The notes under the pieces: model-generated
Database searches by the model: none
Seen by the model: the letters and a program-made list of their open reading frames with translations, nothing else
What the model was told of the DNA's origin: nothing
Source of the DNA: Cohnella sp. OV330
GTDB lineage: Bacteria; Bacillota; Bacilli; Paenibacillales; Paenibacillaceae
Reading direction: 5' to 3'
Assembly (NCBI RefSeq): GCF_900112065.1
Contig: NZ_FOKE01000002.1
Location: 680,513 to 744,512, forward strand
DNA: 64,000 nucleotides
Position numbers and translations under genes: made by a program
In this document: in pieces, positions 1 through 6,612 of the stretch
Numbering within the stretch: position 1 is the first letter of the stretch
Layout of the letters: each line of letters starts with the position of its first letter

Positions 1-22
1 TTACCCATCTAAGCGCGTTCAT
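1..22 (-). CDS. Start of lasso leader peptidase (B2), cut by window edge
   Basis: An ATG at 20-22 on the minus strand opens a frame reading MNALRWV before the window ends. It overlaps the last codons of the RRE gene, as B1/B2 gene pairs of lasso clusters often do. The position right after B1 is where the cysteine-protease B2 that removes the leader peptide is expected. Only seven codons are visible, so the product is inferred from context and not from sequence. Confidence 0.4.
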
Positions 23-326
23 CCGGCCCTCCCGCGGCCGATATCGTAATTAAATGTTGCTCGGAGAGCTCCGCCAGAAAGGATCGGACGTGATCCTCGC
101 AAGTCTCTCGATCGACCGCATACTCGGCTGTCAAGCGATCGACAAGGGCTTCGACGGTCGTTGTATTTCCGAGCAGCTCCCAAACTCTCCCGCCGATTTC
201 GCCAAGATTAAAATATTTGCCGAGCTGTACGTTCAGCATAACCTTCTCGCCGTCCATATCGCTGACAATATTGCCCGGCGCCTGCTGAATAGAAGCATTT
301 TGCGGAATCGTCGTTTCGATCGTCAT
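9..326 (-). CDS. padeB1: PqqD-like RRE protein of the lasso cluster (B1)
   Basis: A 105-residue PqqD-family protein. It is the RiPP recognition element that holds the leader peptide and presents the precursor to the leader peptidase. The PqqD signature is visible as hydrophobic strand residues followed by LNVQLGKYFNLGEIGGRVWELL, and the acidic helical C-terminal part (VEALVDRLTAEY) is typical. The ATG at 326 is chosen because GGAAGG lies 9 nt upstream; a TTG at 335 would sit directly on that site. The start overlaps the kinase stop as ATGA, so translation is probably coupled. It lies downstream of cyclase, precursor and kinase on the same strand. Family assignment is firm; the lasso role rests on the neighbours. 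Confidence 0.88.
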   Translation of the reverse strand: MTIETTIPQNASIQQAPGNIVSDMDGEKVMLNVQLGKYFNLGEIGGRVWELLGNTTTVEALVDRLTAEYAVDRETCEDHVRSFLAELSEQHLITISAAGGPDERA

Positions 327-1273
327 GGTGACCAACCTTCCGTTGATAAAATATGAAGCATGCGTTTGACCAGATCCGGAGCCGTAAAGCCCACGGTCGG
401 ACGTTCGAGCCTATATACATCGATGCGCGAGGCCAGTCCGGCCGTCATGCGAAAATGCCAATCCGTCATCCCCAACCGATCCAGCCAAAATTGCCGGTAG
501 GTGTGACGCCGCATCAATGACAGTCTATCCAGCTTGGATACGTGAACGAGGGACGGTTCGTTCTGGTCCGATTTGACGAGTTCGAAGATACCGGCGAGCG
601 GAAGCGGCTGCGAATGATAGCCCGCTTTAAGCGGCACGGCGAATTTAGTCTCGCGCTTAAAAATAGGCCGGAGCGATTCATTCGAGATTCCAAAGCCGTC
701 CAAACTCTGCTGCCATAATTTCTGCTGCGGATAAGAAGGTATGACCAGCGGCCTTGAATACCCGCCGGAAAAGTCGAGCGCGATGACGTCATCGCTAACG
801 AGCGGAAACCCGGCTTGGAGAAACGCTGCAGCCAATGTCGACTTGCCCGCTCCCGAATCGCCGACGACGCCGTATGCCTGTCCGTCGATCGCGATCGCGC
901 TGCCGTGAAGCGGCAGCAGCCCTCGTTGCATTAACGCCGCGCCCATGCATGAACCGAGAATGAACAAGCGCAATTCGTCCTGGTCCGCACCTTCCTCCGG
1001 GCATATCGCGATATGCCGCCCATCCCGTATATCGAAGATTGCCGTCCCCGGTACCCTGAACATCACCCGGCCGGGTGCTGCGTACGAACTGCGTCCGGTC
1101 CGCGACAGCGCCGACCAATCTTCCGTTAGATCAGCCAGTTCGATGCGTATGCTATCAGCTTCGGAATCTGCTTCTTGCACGTGCCACCTGGGCAATTCAG
1201 GAAATTCAATATCGCTCAGCATCATGCATCCGAAAGCCTTGTAAGCTTGCTTTTTTAACGTAGTTATCGTCAT
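323..1273 (-). CDS. padeK: HPr-kinase-like lasso peptide kinase
   Basis: A 316-residue protein with an HPr kinase/phosphorylase-type nucleotide fold: P-loop GDSGAGKST at residues 138-146, followed by SDDVIALD at 160-167. In paeninodin-type clusters such kinases phosphorylate the C-terminal serine of the lasso precursor; here the precursor also ends in serine. The start at 1273 (MTITTLKK) has GGAG 8 nt upstream. The open frame reaches 1375 but would then overlap the precursor gene and an intergenic hairpin, so the long version is unlikely. The gene ends in a 4-nt ATGA overlap with B1. A housekeeping HPr kinase is less likely because no hpr, lgt or ppaX neighbour is present and the N-terminal region is unrelated. 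Confidence 0.85.
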   Translation of the reverse strand: MTITTLKKQAYKAFGCMMLSDIEFPELPRWHVQEADSEADSIRIELADLTEDWSALSRTGRSSYAAPGRVMFRVPGTAIFDIRDGRHIAICPEEGADQDELRLFILGSCMGAALMQRGLLPLHGSAIAIDGQAYGVVGDSGAGKSTLAAAFLQAGFPLVSDDVIALDFSGGYSRPLVIPSYPQQKLWQQSLDGFGISNESLRPIFKRETKFAVPLKAGYHSQPLPLAGIFELVKSDQNEPSLVHVSKLDRLSLMRRHTYRQFWLDRLGMTDWHFRMTAGLASRIDVYRLERPTVGFTAPDLVKRMLHILSTEGWSP

Positions 1274-1302
1274 CCGCTTCACTCCAACGGGGATTTTCAT
1301 TG

Positions 1303-1341
1303 CAAAGGCCCTCATACGCTTGCGTATAAGGGCCCTTGCAG
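1303..1341 (-). other. Intercistronic hairpin between lasso precursor and kinase genes
   Basis: On the minus strand a stem of about 17 bp (arms GCAAGGGCCCTTATACG and CGTATGAGGGCCTTTGC, two imperfect positions) closes a very short loop. It starts 9 nt after the precursor stop. No U tract follows, so it looks more like a 3' stabiliser or partial terminator that raises precursor over enzyme levels than a full terminator. That role is inferred. Confidence 0.7.
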
Positions 1342-1349
1342 AGGATGCA

Positions 1350-1472
1350 TTAGCTATGATGCTGGGTCGCTTCATCCGGATCGAGAGAGTCCGGAATCGT
1401 TACACCTGGGCCGGCGAACGTCAGTTTTACCTCAAGCACTTCCAACGAAGGCTTCGTCCATTCTTTGTTCAT
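1350..1472 (-). CDS. padeA: Lasso peptide precursor (paeninodin-like)
   Basis: A 40-codon gene between cyclase and kinase. The leader MNKEWTKPSLEVLEVKLTF carries W-x-x-P-x-L, in the place of the usual YxxP RRE-binding motif, and threonine at position -2. The 21-residue core begins AGPGVTIPD and ends QHHS. Ala1 and Asp9 can form a nine-residue macrolactam ring as in paeninodin (A-G-P-G start, P8-D9), and the terminal Ser is the expected phosphorylation site. The start has a near-perfect AAAGGAGGTGATTTAA site, which lies inside the cyclase gene; the two genes overlap by 41 nt in different frames. Calculated neutral monoisotopic mass of the cyclised core is about 2125.0 Da, plus 79.97 per phosphate. 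Ring position and phosphorylation are inferred. Confidence 0.9.
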   Translation of the reverse strand: MNKEWTKPSLEVLEVKLTFAGPGVTIPDSLDPDEATQHHS

Positions 1473-3417
1473 TTAAATCACCTCCTTTCAATCGGTTAAC
1501 GAATCTGTATAGCACGAGGCTGCGCATAAGCAGCGTAAGATCGGTTTCGTAGATGGCTGCCGGACCGGGTATCTCCTTGTATTTCGACACTGCAGCGCGG
1601 ACGACCGGCATGCAAAGCCATTCGGCCATGGCGTCATCCCCGCACATCTCCTCGACCTCTCGAATGAACTGCGGCCATGAAGGGGCGAGTCGTGCGATGC
1701 CGTCCGCGCCTTGAATCCCTCTCGTCTTGCCGTTCAGCCGCACTTCGTCGGGGAGCAAGCCTTGAGTGGCTCTTCGAATCAACGCACGGTCCATGCCGTC
1801 CCTCACGTATTGATCGAGCGGCACGGACAGACAGAATTGAACGACCCTCAGATCGTTGGTGGGATCGCGATACCAGACCCCATGCCGCAGCGACAATTTT
1901 GTACCGCTCGTGCCGCTGTTCGTCCAATGATGAACCTGCTCGAATTGATCGCGGCGGGCAGAGATCATGTCGGGTAACCTCCTCCCGGACAAATCGATGC
2001 CTGCCTCGATCAATTTCCCGAATATTCCGGTTCGCGCGGCAAGTTCCGGCGAGATTAATCCGGTCAGCGCGCCTCTTTCGTCTGACGGGATCTTTGCGGG
2101 AAACAACCGATCTTTCATGAAGGACAGCACTCTTTTGCGACCAATGCCTTTAAACCTGCTGTACTGATAAATCTCCCTGTAGAGCTTCACGAGCCTGAGA
2201 CGCTTGAGCAATATCGCGTAATATTCCAATGCCGGACCGAATGACACGGTGAAGTTCCCTCGGGCGCCGTTGAGCAGAACGCCAACGCCGTCCTTAGCCG
2301 CTTGCTCGAAAATGTTGCCGAACCAATAGGAGTTTTCAATGAATTTGTAAGGCATCTCCATCGTTTCGAGCCAATCGTCCATCTCGGAAAGCGGGCTTCG
2401 ATCCTCGAATCTCAAATATTTTTCGCGAATATTGCCTACATGCGATACGGTCGCCGAAATCATAGGACGCTCGTCCGCAACCCTATTTTTAGACGTCCAA
2501 GCCCCCCCGGATTCGAGCGGTATCGCGCTGTATGTATGCAGGACCTTGTTCCTTCGCCGCAATTCCCTCGCCGCCAATCCAACGACCGTACCCGAATCGA
2601 GGCCTCCGCTTAAGAACGAGCCCGCTTCCTTGTGGGTCCGTAATCTACTGGTGACCGCCTTTCCGAATACATCCAGAAAGGCTTCCTGGTACTCTTCGTC
2701 GGATGAGAGTTTCAACGTACGCGAATGCTCGAATGCGCCATACCGTTTCATCCGCAGATTCCCGCCGCGTATCGTAAAACAATGAGACGGAGGTATCTGC
2801 TTAATGCGCCCGAAAACGGTCGAGGAAGCGTCGATGGTCTCCAATCGGCTGGGGCTGGCCAAATACTCCGCAATCCATGTTTCATTCAGTTTTTCGCCGA
2901 CACCTTCGAGCGGCAGCAGAGGAGCGATCGTCGTGCAAAAAGCAAAACGCGCACCGTTGTCGTTATAATAGAGGGTCCTGTTTCCCGTAAAATCTCTTGC
3001 CCCAAAAAGCGACTCCTCGGATTCGTCCCATATGGCGAAGGCGAAGTCCCCGATGAGATGCCGAGGCATGTCTTCTCCCCACTTGGCATAAGCCAATAAA
3101 AGCAAGCGTGCATCGGGCAGCTCGGCAAGTTCTGCTAGCGGAACTCCCAATTTATTCGCCAATTCCTCGCGGTTGTCGAGGATCGCGTCGGCGGTGATCG
3201 CAAGTCCGCGTTGGCCGTCATACCATGGGAGGATTTCCCCGATCGATTCCGGCGTCACCCACTGCGCATGACAACCGAGAAACAATCTTCCGCTGCTCCA
3301 TAATCGAACGTCATCCGCCGGATATCGGGAGAGGGAACCCATGAGCGAAATCCCTTCATCGTACGCGCGCTTCGGCTCTGCGCTTCCGTAATTAAATACG
3401 CCCGCGATTGCGCTCAT
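1432..3417 (-). CDS. padeC: Lasso cyclase, asparagine synthetase B-like (C)
   Basis: A 661-residue protein with an N-terminal glutamine-amidotransferase-like half and a C-terminal ATP-pyrophosphatase half. SGGLDS (residues 270-275) is the pyrophosphate-binding loop that adenylates the acidic ring residue. The N-terminus reads MSAIAGVFNYG, so the catalytic Cys2 of true asparagine synthetases is replaced; loss of glutaminase activity is usual in lasso cyclases of the McjC type. The start has GAGGGGGAT 4-7 nt upstream. It is the first gene of the cluster, behind a promoter with TTGACA at 3513-3518. Its 3' end overlaps the precursor start. Confidence 0.9.
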   Translation of the reverse strand: MSAIAGVFNYGSAEPKRAYDEGISLMGSLSRYPADDVRLWSSGRLFLGCHAQWVTPESIGEILPWYDGQRGLAITADAILDNREELANKLGVPLAELAELPDARLLLLAYAKWGEDMPRHLIGDFAFAIWDESEESLFGARDFTGNRTLYYNDNGARFAFCTTIAPLLPLEGVGEKLNETWIAEYLASPSRLETIDASSTVFGRIKQIPPSHCFTIRGGNLRMKRYGAFEHSRTLKLSSDEEYQEAFLDVFGKAVTSRLRTHKEAGSFLSGGLDSGTVVGLAARELRRRNKVLHTYSAIPLESGGAWTSKNRVADERPMISATVSHVGNIREKYLRFEDRSPLSEMDDWLETMEMPYKFIENSYWFGNIFEQAAKDGVGVLLNGARGNFTVSFGPALEYYAILLKRLRLVKLYREIYQYSRFKGIGRKRVLSFMKDRLFPAKIPSDERGALTGLISPELAARTGIFGKLIEAGIDLSGRRLPDMISARRDQFEQVHHWTNSGTSGTKLSLRHGVWYRDPTNDLRVVQFCLSVPLDQYVRDGMDRALIRRATQGLLPDEVRLNGKTRGIQGADGIARLAPSWPQFIREVEEMCGDDAMAEWLCMPVVRAAVSKYKEIPGPAAIYETDLTLLMRSLVLYRFVNRLKGGDLNEQRMDEAFVGSA

Positions 3418-3461
3418 GCCAATCCCCCTCTCGATCCTACTCGTATCTTTTTTTCAAAATT

Positions 3462-3476
3462 GATACTATCTGTATC
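3462..3476. promoter_or_regulatory. GATAC-N5-GTATC dyad at the lasso promoter
   Basis: Perfect 5-bp inverted repeat (GATAC, TATCT, GTATC) just downstream of the predicted lasso start site. A near-identical site lies upstream of the XRE gene at 9348-9362. The position would suit a repressor. Binding by the XRE protein is inferred. Confidence 0.4.
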
Positions 3477-3488
3477 GTTTGTGGTTTT

Positions 3489-3518
3489 AATTTAACTTAC
3501 GCATCAGGATGTGTCAAC
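3489..3518 (-). promoter_or_regulatory. Promoter of the lasso cluster
   Basis: Minus-strand TTGACA (3513-3518), 17-nt spacer, TAAATT (3489-3494), the best sigma-A-like match in the gap upstream of the cyclase. Transcription would begin near 3482, about 65 nt before the cyclase start. Confidence 0.6.
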
Positions 3519-3622
3519 CTCTTTTTTGAAAAAGAGAATACGATCGCTTCCTCGATTTTTCCCGTTTTATATGATACAGTATGTAACGAAGATCCTACTG
3601 ACCCGTAAGGCAGGTGTTCATT

Positions 3623-6514
3623 TTGCTTGTCATTATGTTTAAGAGATACCGTAAATTGCGCTCGCTATGGACAAGCATAGCGATTGTCGGATTGTTGCTG
3701 TCGCTTGGCGCAATCAGCTACGAAATCATAGGATTTTCGGAGCCTCGTACTTCAGCGGCAATCGACCAAACCGGTCCCAACGAAAAAACGCTGAATCGCC
3801 CCTATGAAGACTGGAAACAGCAAGAAATACCGTTCGGCGTTTCCTCGATCGACCGTGCGCCTTGGCGCTCATACATGGACACCTGGGATGGCAGCCGTTT
3901 CCTCGACACGCTTGGCGTAGTCCTGAACGGAGTGAGTCCGCAAGAAGCGGACGCTACGGCTCAACTGCTCTCTGAAGCCGGATTTCGTTCTGCCCGCATC
4001 GAGATCGGCTGGGGCAACGTTTCGTTCGACAATGAAAATGCGCTGAGCGAGCCGCAGGGCAGCCGATTTATAGCGATCGTTTCCGCGCTCAAGAAACACG
4101 GCATTCGGCCAATCGTCCTCCTAAACGCCAACGCCGGCAATCCGGTTCCCAGTAAAACGATAAAGCTTCATTTAAAGAAAAGCGCTTCCAAAGGCGACAA
4201 AGCCATCTATGTCGACAACGTGACCGGCATTGTCCCCCAATATACCGGTTTAAGCGGCCAAGCTTATCAGACCATGTACCCTGTCATTACGGCCGTTGAT
4301 CCCCAGACAGGCAAGCTGACGCTCTCGGCACCGCTTGCAAACAACGTAAAGGCCGGCGCATTGGAGCTCGTTCGCCTCAAATACCGCCCGCTTTCCGGGA
4401 CTAAATTTACCGATGGAAAGGACAATCCGGCCGCCCAACAAACATTGAACGGATGGAACGTTTATTTGAATACGGTCACGAAAATGCTCATACGCACTTT
4501 GGGAACCGAAAATAACGCGATAGACAAGGGCTTCGATCTCGAAGTTTGGAATGAAATGACGTTCGGAAGCCAGTTTCTCGATATCGGCAATTACTACGAT
4601 CCGAAGCTTCAATTTTCTGAATATCCCGTGTATGCGTTAGGCGATCGCAAAGCTTCCGGCGGCGAAGTCCTGTTGCCGATGACCCTCTCCTTCGCCAAGC
4701 AAAAAAATCTGGCCGGCGTGCGCGTCATCAGCGGATTCTCCAACCAGCGCCCATGGGAAAACGGGGCCGAGCTCTTTGCCGGGGAAGCCGGCTTCAGCAG
4801 ACACTATTATACGGGCTATAACGGAGCGCAATCGTTGTTCTCGCACAACGCGCAGACGAACAACAAAAAGTATTTATCCGCAACCGGAAAAACGACGCCC
4901 GGGATGGACGATTACCTTCTTGCCCATACTTTTGCAATGCCCGAATATTGGTTCTACGCGTACCATACCGAGTATATTGTCAGAGACCTGCAGCCGTTCC
5001 CCGGGCCTTTCCGTAACCATGGCCGCTATGCGAACTCCGGGGACGGACGGCAAGCCGAGGTATGGATGACGGAAACCAATTGGTGGCGAAATCCATTCTC
5101 GGATAAAATCGTCGCACAAACCGGCATAAAGAAAAATGACAATCGCCTACGATCGCTCATGCAACAAATCGGCGCAAAATCTACGCTCCGAATCTTCACG
5201 TTCTACAGCCATAAAGGCGTGCAAACCGTAGAGCTCTTTTCCGCCAAGGGAGGAGATCTCAATTATGGACTTATTAACGACTCTTTTTTCGAAGAATTGA
5301 GTAAAAACGGCTACAAGCTCACTGAACGGGCGAGGTCGCTTGCCGGCCCTCAAATAGACGCGCTCGCCAGAATATCCAAGATCATGAGGTCAGGGCAACA
5401 AATCGAGAACCCCAGGCCTGTTCAGGTGTCAAGCGTCATCGAGGTTAATCCGCAAATCGCGCTTCCCGGCAACGGCACGGCCGATCACCCGGACACCAAC
5501 AACATGGACGATCTCGCCATCCTGCCGTATCAGCTCGAAGACAATCAGTTCGCGATCGGATACTATGTGGTAACGCGGGACCTGACTAAGGAATGGCAAA
5601 AAGACAAGGCAGTCCTCGATCCGGCGCGATATGCCATGCCCGGCCAAAAATTCAAGATTACCTTGAGCAACGTGAACGGTCAGGGCGCGACGATTTATTC
5701 CTACGATCCCCTCACCGACCAACGAATGCCGGCGCTCATCCTCGCGAGTACGTCTCGTTCGTTGACGATTGAGGTCGAAAGCACGGACTATCCCCGATTT
5801 TTAATGCTCGAAGAAAATCGCGCTAACCCAGGTCCGCTCATCGGCGATGTCCGTCTCGAGAAAGAGGATCAAGGCGCGAGTTTGAGTTTTAGCTCCAATC
5901 GATCCGGCACGGCAAAAATACGATGGGGTCCGTACCCGATTCGAAGCGGAGGATCGTTCACTCTCAGTCGCTATGAAAATACCGCCGCGCAAATTCCAAC
6001 GTCGACCGTCTCCGTGCCCATGATTGCTAGCGCCAAAGCACCGCTCGGCAAAGGCGTGTGGGTGTTCAAAGGCACCATTCGACCCGAATTCTCCGAAGAA
6101 TACACGTTTCTGATCGACATGAGTTCTTGCAAACTCTCGTTGATGATAGACAGCAAATACGTAATTAACGGCTGCGGCGCGGATAGCAATAAGTCCGGTT
6201 CGATTCGACTGATCGCCGGTCAATCTTACGACTTCGCGCTTACGATAGAAAACAACCAAGATAGGCCTTTTGACTATATCGCGTATTGGGCAAGCGCAAG
6301 CCAGGTCAAAGAACCCGTGACCGCCATAGACGGAGACGTTCATGTCGCGGAAATCATCGTGAAGGAAGGAGCCCCGGCGAGTTTATTTCTGCCAGGCTTC
6401 CAGGTTGGGGACGGTGTCCGTATTGAATGGAACGATGGCACGGCGTCCGTTCAAACGCGATATCCCGCATGGAGTTACGATGTAAAAGGCGTGCTTTGGC
6501 CTCTAGCAGGCTAA
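3623..6514 (+). CDS. Membrane-anchored clan GH-A glycoside hydrolase with PA14-like domain
   Basis: About 963 residues. A basic N-terminus and one hydrophobic helix (SIAIVGLLLSLGAISYEII) anchor or export it. A TIM-barrel part follows, with an acid/base motif EVWNEM (Glu near residue 311) and a nucleophile-like motif VWMTETNW (Glu near 484). This Asn-Glu plus distant Glu arrangement is that of clan GH-A; GH39 or PslG-like enzymes are possible relatives. Residues about 180-255 are an insertion in the barrel. A PA14-like carbohydrate-binding fold (KGVWVFKGTIRPEFSEEYTF) lies near 810-900. The start is uncertain: GTG 3614, TTG 3623 (AGGTG 6 nt upstream, preferred) or ATG 3635. The substrate, perhaps an extracellular polysaccharide, is unknown. 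Confidence 0.75.
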   Translation: MLVIMFKRYRKLRSLWTSIAIVGLLLSLGAISYEIIGFSEPRTSAAIDQTGPNEKTLNRPYEDWKQQEIPFGVSSIDRAPWRSYMDTWDGSRFLDTLGVVLNGVSPQEADATAQLLSEAGFRSARIEIGWGNVSFDNENALSEPQGSRFIAIVSALKKHGIRPIVLLNANAGNPVPSKTIKLHLKKSASKGDKAIYVDNVTGIVPQYTGLSGQAYQTMYPVITAVDPQTGKLTLSAPLANNVKAGALELVRLKYRPLSGTKFTDGKDNPAAQQTLNGWNVYLNTVTKMLIRTLGTENNAIDKGFDLEVWNEMTFGSQFLDIGNYYDPKLQFSEYPVYALGDRKASGGEVLLPMTLSFAKQKNLAGVRVISGFSNQRPWENGAELFAGEAGFSRHYYTGYNGAQSLFSHNAQTNNKKYLSATGKTTPGMDDYLLAHTFAMPEYWFYAYHTEYIVRDLQPFPGPFRNHGRYANSGDGRQAEVWMTETNWWRNPFSDKIVAQTGIKKNDNRLRSLMQQIGAKSTLRIFTFYSHKGVQTVELFSAKGGDLNYGLINDSFFEELSKNGYKLTERARSLAGPQIDALARISKIMRSGQQIENPRPVQVSSVIEVNPQIALPGNGTADHPDTNNMDDLAILPYQLEDNQFAIGYYVVTRDLTKEWQKDKAVLDPARYAMPGQKFKITLSNVNGQGATIYSYDPLTDQRMPALILASTSRSLTIEVESTDYPRFLMLEENRANPGPLIGDVRLEKEDQGASLSFSSNRSGTAKIRWGPYPIRSGGSFTLSRYENTAAQIPTSTVSVPMIASAKAPLGKGVWVFKGTIRPEFSEEYTFLIDMSSCKLSLMIDSKYVINGCGADSNKSGSIRLIAGQSYDFALTIENNQDRPFDYIAYWASASQVKEPVTAIDGDVHVAEIIVKEGAPASLFLPGFQVGDGVRIEWNDGTASVQTRYPAWSYDVKGVLWPLAG

Positions 6515-6612
6515 TCCCGCCGTACAAGCGCCGTGGCCGATCCTCCTAGTCCGAATATCATAGAGTAGCCGAATTTATGGTCAATCTATCGTATCGGAAG
6601 GTGATGACCGCC

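Noticed and set aside
1274..1375. N-terminal extension of the lasso kinase
   Set aside because: It would overlap the precursor gene and run through the hairpin; ATG 1273 has its own GGAG.
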